This document shows, piece after piece, positions 58,001 through 64,000 of a stretch of DNA of 64,000 nucleotides. Numbering within the stretch: the stretch's first letter is position 1; each line of letters opens with the position of its first letter. The notes under the pieces were generated by a model, which was not told where the DNA came from, searched no databases, and saw only the letters and a list, made by a program, of their open reading frames with translations. Source of the DNA: Rallus limicola (Eukaryota > Chordata > Aves > Gruiformes > Rallidae); assembly GCA_022605955.1 (NCBI GenBank), contig JAKCOZ010000003.1:53568179-53632178 (forward strand), written 5' to 3'. The position numbers were made by a program, and so were the translations under genes.

Positions 58001-58166
58001 GTATTTTGTTTCTTTACCTTGCTGTATCTATTCCCAGGGCTGTCATAGTTTGTGTGCCACCTCGCTGGCGTATTTTCGTGGCTGCGGCCATCACATCTTC
58101 TGTTGTTGAATATGTATTCAGGAAAAACTCATGGACTACAGTCTGTCCATACTGAACAATTCCAAC
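27957..58166 (-). CDS. ITGA1: ITGA1, integrin alpha-1 (partial gene, 24 coding exons in window)
   Basis: Alpha subunit of the alpha1/beta1 integrin, a cell-surface receptor for collagens and laminin. The 24 exons listed separately join without a frame break into 973 codons plus stop, beginning at a codon boundary. Visible domains in order: C-terminal two thirds of the inserted I (vWA) domain, beta-propeller with FG-GAP repeats and three Ca2+ loops ([27 protein letters not shown]), thigh and calf segments rich in N-glycosylation sequons, one transmembrane helix, and a short tail with GFFKR. ITGA1 is chosen over ITGA2, ITGA10 and ITGA11 because the tail RPLKKKMEK and long stretches such as [20 protein letters not shown] match human alpha-1 as I remember it. 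The 5' part (signal peptide, blades 1-2, first I-domain exon) lies outside the window. Exon numbers below count visible exons only. Confidence 0.97.
28754..28870 (-). CDS. ITGA1: ITGA1 visible exon 23: transmembrane helix
   Basis: 117 nt, phases 0 and 0. Acceptor CCTTTGCAG, donor AAG|GTAAGC. Short extracellular stretch [15 protein letters not shown], then a single hydrophobic helix from [15 protein letters not shown] to LLIFALW, ending in Lys at the inner face. Confidence 0.98.
30294..30386 (-). CDS. ITGA1: ITGA1 visible exon 22: membrane-proximal ectodomain
   Basis: 93 nt, phases 0 and 0. Acceptor TTCTTCCAG, donor GAG|GTAAGA. Encodes [20 protein letters not shown] then [14 protein letters not shown] is a sequon. 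Confidence 0.95.
31239..31343 (-). CDS. ITGA1: ITGA1 visible exon 21: calf-2
   Basis: 105 nt, phases 0 and 0. Acceptor TTGAACAG, donor AAA|GTAAGT. Encodes [31 protein letters not shown] and TIIK. The C-x5-C-x4/5-C spacing and VNVSLxxWKPT match the membrane-proximal calf-2 of alpha-1. Confidence 0.97.
32259..32280. repeat. A22 homopolymer
   Basis: Uninterrupted run of 22 A (T on the ITGA1 strand) in the intron after visible exon 20. Other shorter runs lie at 37853-37870 (T18) and 55846-55862 (T17). Confidence 0.95.
32481..32585 (-). CDS. ITGA1: ITGA1 visible exon 20: calf-2
   Basis: 105 nt, phases 0 and 0. Acceptor TGATAACAG, donor ATG|GTAAGC. Encodes [20 protein letters not shown] then [15 protein letters not shown]. 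Corresponds to human NANCRPHIFEDPFSINSGKK; moderately diverged. Confidence 0.95.
32822..32935 (-). CDS. ITGA1: ITGA1 visible exon 19: calf-2
   Basis: 114 nt, phases 0 and 0. Acceptor TTTTTATAG, donor CAA|GTAAGC. Begins [20 protein letters not shown] and continues [18 protein letters not shown]. FPMPxLxLxIxFPN is the alpha-1 signature here. Sequons NLT and NVT. Confidence 0.96.
33258..33311 (+). mobile_element. CR1 fragment, 5' half interrupted by LTR
   Basis: GTGAGATCCCACCTAGAGTA and CTGCATCTAACTCTGGGG correspond to the CR1 segment ending in 'ctggagtactgc...ttctgggg'. It breaks off at the LTR and resumes at 33899. Confidence 0.85.
33312..33898 (+). mobile_element. Solo LTR nested in CR1
   Basis: 587 bp from TGTCCTGGGTTTGGCTGGGA to GGGGCAAAACCGTGACA, with TG...CA ends. 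It splits a CR1 copy into two collinear parts, which fixes its borders and shows it is younger than that CR1. Immediate flanks GGTTC and AGTAC agree at 3 of 5 positions, so any target duplication is degraded. It lies in the ITGA1 intron between visible exons 18 and 19, in antisense orientation to the gene. Confidence 0.88.
33899..34372 (+). mobile_element. CR1 fragment, 3' half after LTR
   Basis: Continues the interrupted CR1: GGACTGGAGCATCTCTCCTA, CTTGTTCAGCCTGCAGAAGG, AGGATGAGGGGCAATGG, GAGGGTGGTGAGACACTGGA and a 3' end with GGACTAGATGACCTTTAAAA and ACATTCTATGAAAT. Sense direction opposite to ITGA1. Confidence 0.93.
35463..35486. repeat. (CAT)8 microsatellite
   Basis: Eight perfect CAT units in the ITGA1 intron, 42 bp upstream in the sequence of visible exon 18's donor side; likely length-polymorphic. 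Confidence 0.95.
35528..35630 (-). CDS. ITGA1: ITGA1 visible exon 18: calf-2
   Basis: 103 nt, entry phase 2, exit phase 0. Acceptor AATCCACAG, donor AGG|GTAAGA. Completes Ser, then [30 protein letters not shown] and LHYR. NDT and NTT are sequons. This is a fast-changing part; the first residues differ clearly from human YSSASEYHISIAANE. Confidence 0.95.
36648..36737 (-). CDS. ITGA1: ITGA1 visible exon 17: calf-1/calf-2
   Basis: 90 nt, entry phase 2, exit phase 2. Acceptor TATTTTAG; donor GTAAG|GTATTG. Encodes [20 protein letters not shown] and [16 protein letters not shown] lies 5 nt upstream inside the exon, but only the downstream GTATTG keeps the frame and the length of the human protein across the junction. 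Confidence 0.93.
37425..37501 (-). CDS. ITGA1: ITGA1 visible exon 16: calf-1
   Basis: 77 nt, entry phase 0, exit phase 2. Acceptor CCAAACAG, donor AAG|GTTAGT. Encodes [20 protein letters not shown] then HVYAT. NAS and NAT are sequons. Confidence 0.96.
39091..39171 (-). CDS. ITGA1: ITGA1 visible exon 15: calf-1
   Basis: 81 nt, phases 0 and 0. Acceptor TTCCTTTAG, donor GAG|GTAAAA. Begins [20 protein letters not shown] and ends FLKTAEE. Two cysteines and an NIT sequon are placed as in human alpha-1. Confidence 0.96.
40112..40247 (-). CDS. ITGA1: ITGA1 visible exon 14: calf-1
   Basis: 136 nt, entry phase 2, exit phase 0. Acceptor ATTTTACAG, donor GAG|GTAGGA. Contains [37 protein letters not shown] and ends FAGIE. 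Very close to the human segment (NDKFNVSLTVKNTKDSAYNT). Confidence 0.97.
40451..40536 (-). CDS. ITGA1: ITGA1 visible exon 13
   Basis: 86 nt, entry phase 0, exit phase 2. Acceptor TTGTTGCAG, donor CAG|GTAACT. Encodes [20 protein letters not shown] then VKASIAGD. The KDCG...KCISDL cysteine pair is the conserved integrin alpha feature at the thigh/calf junction. Confidence 0.96.
41074..41184 (-). CDS. ITGA1: ITGA1 visible exon 12: thigh domain
   Basis: 111 nt, phases 0 and 0. Acceptor TATGTTCTAG, donor TAT|GTAAGT. Begins [20 protein letters not shown] and ends [11 protein letters not shown] is a sequon. Equivalent to human DKHDFQDSVRITLDFNLTDP as recalled. Confidence 0.96.
42123..42259 (-). CDS. 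ITGA1: ITGA1 visible exon 11, ending at a GC donor
   Basis: 137 nt, entry phase 1, exit phase 0. Acceptor CTTTGCAG. Encodes [20 protein letters not shown], then [19 protein letters not shown]. The frame of the next exon requires the break after TTG, so the donor is TTG|GCAAGT, a GC-AG intron. Four bases further on, GTAAAT offers an ordinary GT donor, but its use gives AGA TAA at once. See findings. Confidence 0.93.
42448..42611 (-). CDS. ITGA1: ITGA1 visible exon 10: thigh domain start
   Basis: 164 nt, entry phase 2, exit phase 1. Acceptor TTGTTAAG, donor CCA|GTAAGT. Completes Trp, then [20 protein letters not shown], the pair [18 protein letters not shown] and KSKDDIFES. The C...C spacing around ICINATIC matches the first thigh-domain disulphides of alpha-1, and NAT is a sequon. 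Confidence 0.96.
43996..44126 (-). CDS. ITGA1: ITGA1 visible exon 9: last propeller blade, Ca2+ loop DLNDDGLID
   Basis: 131 nt, entry phase 0, exit phase 2. Acceptor TTTTCACAG, donor TTCTG|GTACGG. Begins [20 protein letters not shown] and ends GGLGGAALF, with the Trp codon split over the intron. The loop reads DLNDDGLID where human alpha-1, as recalled, has DLNGDGLTD; the ligating positions remain acidic or Asn. Confidence 0.96.
44550..44804 (-). CDS. ITGA1: ITGA1 visible exon 8: propeller blade with Ca2+ loop DLNLDGYND
   Basis: 255 nt, phases 0 and 0; the longest exon here. Acceptor TTTCACAG, donor CAG|GTATGA. Begins [17 protein letters not shown], continues through [20 protein letters not shown] and [17 protein letters not shown], and ends [14 protein letters not shown] is the second visible calcium loop. 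The cysteine-rich insert [20 protein letters not shown] differs in sequence from human but keeps its four cysteines. Confidence 0.98.
45996..46139 (-). CDS. ITGA1: ITGA1 visible exon 7: propeller blade with Ca2+ loop DIDRDSFTD
   Basis: 144 nt, phases 0 and 0. Acceptor TCCTGCAG, donor AAG|GTAAGG. Encodes [20 protein letters not shown] then [20 protein letters not shown] and ends [14 protein letters not shown] fits the DxDxDxxxD calcium-binding hairpin of integrin propeller blades. Confidence 0.97.
47429..47571 (-). CDS. ITGA1: ITGA1 visible exon 6: propeller FG-GAP blade
   Basis: 143 nt, entry phase 1, exit phase 0. Acceptor CTTCCTAG, donor CAA|GTAAGT. Completes the Gly of LGYTVNSA, then [20 protein letters not shown] and ends LNGEQ. 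Contains the Tyr-Thr-Val and GQP-type FG-GAP landmarks and an NHT sequon. Confidence 0.97.
48678..48822 (-). CDS. ITGA1: ITGA1 visible exon 5: propeller FG-GAP blade
   Basis: 145 nt, entry phase 0, exit phase 1. Acceptor GCATAAG, donor CTAG|GTAAGA. Begins [17 protein letters not shown], a typical integrin FG-GAP blade strand pair, and ends [12 protein letters not shown] and NDT are possible N-glycosylation sequons. Confidence 0.97.
49793..50090 (-). mobile_element. CR1 LINE 3' fragment
   Basis: On the plus strand it begins AGAATAGTTTGGGTTGGAAG and continues through CATCCAGCCTGGCTTTGAAC and TTGCCCCTTGTCCTGTC, the reverse complement of the CR1 3' end. About 300 bp, 5' truncated, same direction as ITGA1, inside the intron between visible exons 4 and 5. 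Confidence 0.92.
50342..50415 (-). CDS. ITGA1: ITGA1 visible exon 4: I domain to propeller link
   Basis: 74 nt, entry phase 1, exit phase 0. Acceptor TTTAATAG, donor CAG|GTAAAC. Encodes [25 protein letters not shown] across the junction, the strand that returns from the inserted I domain into the beta-propeller. It matches human alpha-1 ([17 protein letters not shown]) closely. Confidence 0.96.
50416..54493 (-). other. ITGA1: ITGA1 intron after the I domain
   Basis: A 4.1-kb intron with no known alpha-1 exon. It holds one stop-containing open segment flanked by plausible splice sites (52339-52582, listed separately). The rest is AT-rich and shows nothing recognised. Confidence 0.7.
52339..52582 (-). 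other. Candidate stop-containing alternative exon in ITGA1 intron
   Basis: On the minus strand an acceptor ATATTTTCAG|TA opens a segment that, joined to visible exon 3 (exit phase 1, G), reads Val then [30 protein letters not shown] and ends VGMELEDAD before TAA, 73 codons in all. A good donor CAG|GTATGG follows 23 nt after the stop. No similarity to known proteins recognised. It may equally be a chance open frame, since many of 60-100 codons occur here. Confidence 0.25.
54494..54659 (-). CDS. ITGA1: ITGA1 visible exon 3: I domain C-terminus (alpha-C and alpha-7 helices)
   Basis: 166 nt, entry phase 0, exit phase 1. Acceptor TCTATAG, donor GAAG|GTATAA (weak at +5). Begins [20 protein letters not shown] and ends [16 protein letters not shown] is the alpha-C insert of collagen-binding I domains. 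Its Arg and the Glu of NVSDE are both kept; I infer they correspond to the R288-E318 closed-state salt bridge described for alpha-2. Confidence 0.96.
56218..56368 (-). CDS. ITGA1: ITGA1 visible exon 2: I domain, third MIDAS loop
   Basis: 151 nt, entry phase 2, exit phase 0. Acceptor GCTTTAG, donor GCG|GTAAGT. Encodes [15 protein letters not shown] then [16 protein letters not shown], whose VTDGESHD carries the third MIDAS loop aspartate, and ends ENIQRFAIA. The hydrophobic VMVIVT strand is the central beta strand of the Rossmann-like fold. An open frame continues upstream of the acceptor, but the phase match with the previous exon fixes the boundary. Confidence 0.97.
58018..58166 (-). CDS. 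ITGA1: ITGA1 visible exon 1: I domain, middle part
   Basis: 149 nt, entry phase 0, exit phase 2. Acceptor TTTCAG, donor AAG|GTAAAG. Starts [14 protein letters not shown] and ends [14 protein letters not shown]. The Thr of QTMTALG is the second-loop MIDAS residue of vWA domains. The preceding exon, which should hold DxSxS, was not found up to 64000. Human alpha-1, from memory, reads GGRQT where this reads GGTQT. Confidence 0.97.
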
Positions 58167-59248
58167 CTGAAATGCACAGTTCATGTTAAAAATCAGCTAC
58201 CCTTAAAGAAAATATTCATGTCTCCTATAGTGGGGTTAATGCCTGTCTTTACCTACAGCCAGAAAAAGAATTGAACTCTGTGTATTTCCCTCAGTATGAA
58301 ACACCTATAATCATTTGAGCAAGACTGGCTAGAAGACACTTGATCTTTCAAAAGATTTTTGAGTTTCTACATTTTTAAAATTAAAACTGGAAGCAAAGCC
58401 AAAAGCAGACTTAACTCCTCACTCTTCCTCACTCTGTCACAGCTCTGGTCTCCCCTAGGCCAAGGCAGAAGAATGCCCTAACCACCAGTCACAACTTCTC
58501 AAAGTAATTTTCCAAAGCCATGGTTCACTCACAACTCTCTTCATTCTATACAAATATAATATTCCTGTCTGATAGTTTATTTTTCCTCAATCCAGTCTAG
58601 AAAAAGTGCTGCAATGACAAATTTAGGCCCTCAAGGTGAGAGGAAGTCCCAGTTACCTTTATCTTATTGAAGACACCAGGTCTATCCAGGAGATGGCCAT
58701 TCTCCAAGCAGGAGGTAAGCCAAAGTAAGACATATCACCAGTCCCAGAAGGGGCAACATGAATAAAATGGTAGCTTCTGGACTGAAGGAGGATGTTGGAA
58801 AGACCCTAGATGACCTCAGCAGGACAAGTCTTTGTGCAAAAGATCAACACTTGGGACTGGAACACAACCACAAATGCCAGAGGCAACCTGCTGCAAAAAC
58901 ACGTGTGAAAAAACCTCACAAGCAATATTCTTAAATATTAATTAAATTCCCTCTGTCAGTGTTAATGTTTTGGCAGGCTCCTGACAGCTTTTACTGGGAG
59001 GAATCCACACAATATTCCATTAGCATATTTCAATTTTATGTTACACATGGCAATTTATAGGTGTTATTTAGGATAATGCAGTATTACATGGCATTTATGT
59101 CTCACTCATCTATTATTAAAAGCACTCTAACATTTAGGTACTGAAGATCAGTAAGACCTCTGGGATGTTTATGCCATCATATTATTTTAGAAGTGGCTTA
59201 GTATGTACTTTGCAAGTGGTTTTTCAGGTACTTTCATAGCCTCTCAAC

Positions 59249-59288
59249 ACTACCAGAAAACAGTTTCATAGCAGTGTTTTCTGGTAGT
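59249..59288. repeat. Perfect 14-bp inverted repeat (hairpin)
   Basis: ACTACCAGAAAACA (59249-59262) and TGTTTTCTGGTAGT (59275-59288) are exact reverse complements with a 12-nt loop. Intronic; no terminal duplication seen, and too short for a typical miRNA precursor. Confidence 0.85.
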
Positions 59289-60969
59289 AGAAAGATTAGA
59301 GTTGGATAAACATAAATACCGTGATCCTTATGAAAAGCTTGTAACATTTTTATGGGACTATAATTATAATGGTATGTGGTAGCAAAAAATATCCTGCTTA
59401 ATTTCAGTATCCTTTGAAAATACAATCAAATCTGGAAGAACTGATGCAAATTCAAGGTTATGAGAAGTTGCTCTTCTTTAAAATATTTTCATTCCCTTTC
59501 CAGGCAGTTGAGGGCACACAGAGGTCACGCATTCTGGTGGACAGCGGCCTATTAACCCTGCACAGTACTTACACAACGGGCTGGGACACAACCTGTCTGA
59601 CTGCTCAGAGCAGTCCTGTGGAACAGACTAAACACCAAACTGATGATGAAATTTGCAATCAGTTCCCTCCAAGGCAACTCTTTGTGGCATGCATCTAAAG
59701 TGACATACAGCATAATCTGAACAGGATGGTGCTAGTCATTTGAAAAGACTGCCATGATTTTGTGATAAACAAGAGTTTTTCATTATGTTTGGACTTTTGG
59801 AGCAGGAGGAGTGCTTTAAGTATTCCAGGACAATGTAGAAATGTACCCAGAGACTAAAGTAGAGCAGGAAGCCCACTGCTGTGGATTCATGGGCTCTGAG
59901 ATAAGAATTTTGAGTGTTTTATTGGCACCAAAGATTAAATCAACTACTGAATGCTGCCAGTGTGAAAAATACCTTGCTAGTCTTTCATGATTCTAGAGAC
60001 CCATGTTGGTGTGGTTTGTTTTACTAAAAAAGATTACAGGCTGACTTTTAGTTGTATCATTTCCTATTTGAAAGGAAACTCTGTCCATGATCATAGCAAG
60101 TAAACATTTTGAGCATTTCCTTCTCAGGAAGCGAATGGGAAGAACATCTGAGTCTGGAAAACTGCACTGTGTTGCATAGCTTGTAAACCAGGAAGGAAGG
60201 GGGGCATGTGGTTATCTTATGGGATACGATTGTTCTGTGAGACCCTTCCTTAGCACTAGCTTTGAAAGCACTGATCACCATCTACACATTTCATGGCATC
60301 AGAGATGAGCCATTCCTCAAAAAAGGGTAACAAAAAGCTTTCCGCAACTGACAAAATACTACTAGGCTGTATGTTCCAGTCTCCTACAGGATCACATCCA
60401 CCTTGAAAAATTAGCATTAGATTCTATTAGTTAGCAATGATGGCTTTGAGCTTTTATATCCTTTCCATCTAATGGAAAACTGTAAATGACACATCTATGT
60501 GATGCAAATATGCCTTTATGGGATAATAAGGCTTTTCAAACTTTGTAAACGCATCAAGTCTCTGAGAATATTGCCTACAGGCTTTTTATGTTGATTCAAT
60601 TTATAATTTAAATCTGGAAAATGCAATAGTACTACACAGAAGGATGTAATTCTGCTCTACTCCAGAAAACCTAAGATTTTTCCCAGCATTACTGACCATA
60701 ATCTATTGAACATCTTTGTATTCTTAAGCTTATGTTCCCTTCCCTAGCATTCCATGCATTCCATGGCTTTTATGTTACACAAGGGATTAATTTTTAATTG
60801 TCACCAGTTCCTGTGAAAAAGTGTTGTATGAGAGAACAGGCAAGTGAAAGACTGTTCTACTTTGGGACAAAAATTTTCTGAGGGCAATTACTAGTACTAT
60901 AAGTGAATACAGCCCCTTATTTGGCAAGTACATCCTGGATTTCCCAAAAAAATTATTAAGTTAAACTAT

Positions 60970-61090
60970 TTGGAAAAAAACAACAAAACCAAAAAAACCC
61001 ACCCACCAAACCAAACAACCTGCTCCCCCAAACCATGCCAAACAAAAAAACCCCTCAAACAAACAAACCCCCAAACCCATAAACAAAATG
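60970..61090. repeat. A/C-rich low-complexity tract
   Basis: The plus strand is nearly free of G and T here, with AAACCCACCCACCAAACC-like and AACAAACCCCCAAACCC-like units. The minus (ITGA1) strand therefore has runs of G separated by T (GGG, GGGGG, GGGG, GGGGG). Similar short tracts occur at 4533-4565, 28468-28512 and 49003-49033. Confidence 0.8.
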
Positions 61091-63540
61091 GAAGGAACAA
61101 CATTTACTATGTGGAAATCATGATATGCTAGGATTTTCACCCTTGGAATGCCAAGGAAAATCAGAAATATTTTTGTTGCACTTAAAAGAAAAGTGTAAAT
61201 TCCTCGGGAAGCACTAAATGAATAATTTAGCAAATAATGGATAATTTTATCATATGGAGATTTTGCTAAAGATACCTGGATCAAAGCAAAATTGCATTAA
61301 TTGACCTACATTTTGTTTTGCTTCCAGAGATTTAGAAATTACTTGTAAACTATTAAAATGATCTTTCTTAGTCCTGAATATTTTAATACCTCTTTAATAC
61401 ACTTCTGCTCTTCTGCAGATAAAACAGATCATAAGATTTAGCATGGCGTGACTTACTAGTTCATTGATACAGTCCCTCTGGACATACGGTAAATTACAGG
61501 CCAAACACCTATAACTGCCTATGTCATATATTAATGGAGAAATAAAACATGTCTGAAAATTTCTGAAGGCCATTCCAATGGAGCTTGAGGGCCGGAATAG
61601 AATATATTTAAGTATTCTGCTTTCTCTTTTTATATTCTTCTAACAGAGAAGATTGTTCATATGTAAAGGATTGAAAAACACACCCTTATATTTAAAACAA
61701 AATTATCTTTACAAAAGCTAAAAAATATGAAAAAAAAATCTTGCTGTCATATTTTAGCCCCAGCCAGAAGTCAAGCTTGCAGTTGCATTAAAATGTGGAA
61801 CAAAGCCATGAGAAATACTTTATTCCTACTTTTTACCATCTTTCTCATTTAATTCCTTCTTCCTTCTCCACTTTTCTATCATCACTTGTCCTTTACTTCT
61901 TTTATTCCTAAACTCAGTTTAACCATCATTATAGTGATCTGGATTTTTTGGAAGATGGAAAAATGGTGTACTTCGGAAAAAAAAAAATACCATAAACTGG
62001 CTTTTTTTTCATCTGAATCTTCTGCCTTTCTCTTTCAAATTTGCCAAACATGGGACGCTGACATATTTCTCTCCAGACTTGCCACAAATTTAATAACCAT
62101 TGTTTATGGAAGGGGTAAGCGGGGAAAAAAATCTCTCACAAGACTCTAATCAAAACAGCTTTGAACAAGTCACACCCAAGCTGCTAAAGAGTTATTCTGT
62201 AATCACCTCATTCCTTTCCCATGCAAGAGGAAAACAATCTGAAGCCAGTGAAAGTCAACTGATTTCTAAAAGCTCAACAATCCCCAAAAGGTGAACAGGG
62301 AAAAATCAATTTAAACAGACAGAAAGTAAACAACTCTTTCTGCATTTCTATTCTATGCAGAGAAATAAGCCTTCTCTGTTTTTTCCCCCTCTTCACCATC
62401 CAACAAGGAACATTCTTAGCAACGAGATGGTGTGAGTGAAGGACACGGCATACAGTCATTGCTACTGTTGTCTGTGCAAGGGTTCCCAAGCAGAGGGCTT
62501 GGAGAAAAGGATGAGACATGCTTGGGGGAGAGAAGAAAGGTTAAAGGAACTGAAAAAAATCCACCTGGCTTTTGACTTCCATTTCCAGGTTTTCAGCCTC
62601 TCTCCTCCTTATCCTGTTCTTATCTCATTCTGAAATGTTTCTGTTCTGCAGCACCCAAATGCCAAAGCTGACATTCTCAAGTGAGTAAGTGTAACTGGGG
62701 GTAGAATGGATTTTGTAGGTGGAGATGGCAAGCTGCTGGAGTGCAGGCTAGCCAGGGATCTTTTGTGTACAAGCTGAGGCACACAGGCGAGGCAGGATTC
62801 CAAAACCAAATCTAACAGAGGTGTGGTGATGTAAAAATTTAGGTTTAGAAAGAAGGGCGAGAGTGCAGGAAAGCTGACTGTCCTGTGTACTATTCACATG
62901 AAGCCCTCGGGCAGAAGGCAGCATGTTTTCCATGCAGCTGTTGCCCCATACAGGGAAGCTCAGGTTTAAGTATTTTCCCAAAATGATCCATGTTCAGTCA
63001 TCACCAGCTTAAAGGAGCAGGGGAAATTTATCCTTTTTTTTTTTTCCTTTCTCTTAGATTTGCTAAAGTGTTTTTCCTTCTTCCTCATGATATCTGGAAG
63101 AGCAATGCATTTAAAATAACAATTGTAACACGATTGTAAAGTTGACAGCCTATAAGTAATAATTTTACCATCCAATGTTCAATACAGCCAACATGGGAGT
63201 AGGGTGGTAACTCACCAACCCCGATTAACTTAGCAAATAATGGGAATACTCTATAAAGACAGAGGTATCCTTTGTACTTTCTCACAGTCTCCTTCATGAA
63301 GGCGGGAGCTAAATGTTTTGTCCTAACCTAAAGCAGCCAAAATGCTAAGCATTGGCATCCGGTTTATCAAATACTATACACAATCCCCAAAAAATCCTTG
63401 ATTTTGGGAAGGAGAAAAAGGGAAATGAAAGTAAGACCCAGTTTCTTCTGCTGCTGTTAAAGCTTTCAGCTTCCCCCTTCCCCAAGAGGTGCTGGAATTG
63501 CTATTTACATACTCTGTTCAGCAGACTGTGAAACATATGT

Positions 63541-63620
63541 CAGATCCTCAGCTGGGGTAATTGGTTGTAGCTCTGTTAATTCTGGTGGAACTGCGCTGAT
63601 TTATAGCAGCTGGGAGTTTG
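63541..63620. mobile_element. Diverged palindromic repeat (ancient amniote MITE-like element)
   Basis: CAGATCCTCAGCTGGGGTAA ... TGGAACTGCGCTGATTTATA followed by GCAGCTGGGAG forms an imperfect inverted repeat of about 80 bp. It resembles the 'GATCCTCAGCTGGTGTAAAT ... GCTGATTTACACCAGCTGAG' palindrome that I remember as frequent in turtles and crocodilians. Name not certain. Confidence 0.5.
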
Positions 63621-64000
63621 GCTCTCTCCCCTTATTATATAAATGTAGCTTCTGCCATTAATAACATGCTGCTTAACAGCCACTCATTAATTACAATTTC
63701 AAAACATTTAAGAACTGTATGCTCAGTGCTCCACAGTACAAAATATTGAAAATTACTCCAAAAAACTTATAACTAAAGGCTGTCAAGCCATGCATGTGTG
63801 CTTTGGTGGAGCAGAAATGACCTTTGTGCTATGAAGTACAAAAGAAGACAAGAAATGGTTGTGGAGAGGAAGGAAGTAGGAAAGGACAATGTTCAAACAG
63901 CTTCAACGCACTTAACTTTTTTCTCTAGGTTAGAACGTATGTTTCTTCAGCGTGCCTGAGCAGTGCAGGGAGGAAGAGCCTCCCTGACATTGTTACTTGG

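Larger units (their letters stand above)
58167..64000 (-). other. ITGA1: ITGA1 intron 5' of visible exon 1 (incomplete)
   Basis: No exon recognised in 5.8 kb. I searched the minus strand for the expected MIDAS exon (DIVIVLDGSNS-like, ending before VGIVQ) and found neither the motif nor a matching donor. Contains a perfect hairpin at 59249-59288, an A/C-rich tract at 60970-61090 and a palindromic repeat at 63541-63620. Otherwise unremarkable AT-rich DNA. Confidence 0.7.

Overview
The window is vertebrate nuclear DNA, almost certainly from a bird and probably not a galliform. The signs are CR1 LINE 3' fragments with their usual ATTCTRTGAT-type tails, two related TG...CA solo LTRs of a type I know from neoavian genomes, moderate AT content, short exons in long introns, and protein sequence close to but different from the mammalian orthologue. 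There are no operons, CRISPR arrays, or rRNA or tRNA genes.

The main gene is ITGA1 (integrin alpha-1, collagen/laminin receptor) on the minus strand. I could place 24 consecutive coding exons between 58166 and 27957. Each has AG acceptor and GT (once GC) donor dinucleotides, and together they give one unbroken reading frame of 973 codons plus stop. They run from the second part of the von Willebrand A/I domain through the beta-propeller, leg domains and membrane segment to a cytoplasmic tail ending in [13 protein letters not shown]. The signal peptide, first propeller blades and the first I-domain exon (with the MIDAS DxSxS) are not visible and presumably lie beyond position 64000, in the same direction as PELO, which sits in ITGA1 intron 1 in other vertebrates.

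About 12.8 kb past the ITGA1 stop, on the same strand, a GC-rich island (about 14.8-15.6 kb) carries what looks like the first coding exon of ITGA2: a short signal-peptide start with a strong Kozak context and a phase-1 donor. This fits the tandem ITGA1-ITGA2 order of vertebrates. Positions 1-15125 would then be ITGA2 intron 1; I found no second exon there. Both genes would encode alpha subunits that pair with beta-1 integrin.

The rest is intronic or intergenic DNA with recognisable repeats. These are three CR1 copies (one split by an LTR), two solo LTRs of one family in opposite orientation, a fragment of a possible third, a 16-bp minisatellite, microsatellites and homopolymers, a 14-bp perfect hairpin, and a diverged copy of an ancient palindromic repeat near 63.6 kb.

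I saw no new multi-gene system. The points most worth checking are a GC-AG intron in ITGA1 whose alternative GT donor would cause immediate termination, a candidate frame-compatible stop-containing exon within the intron after the I domain, competing donors 5 nt apart, and the inverted pair of solo LTRs.
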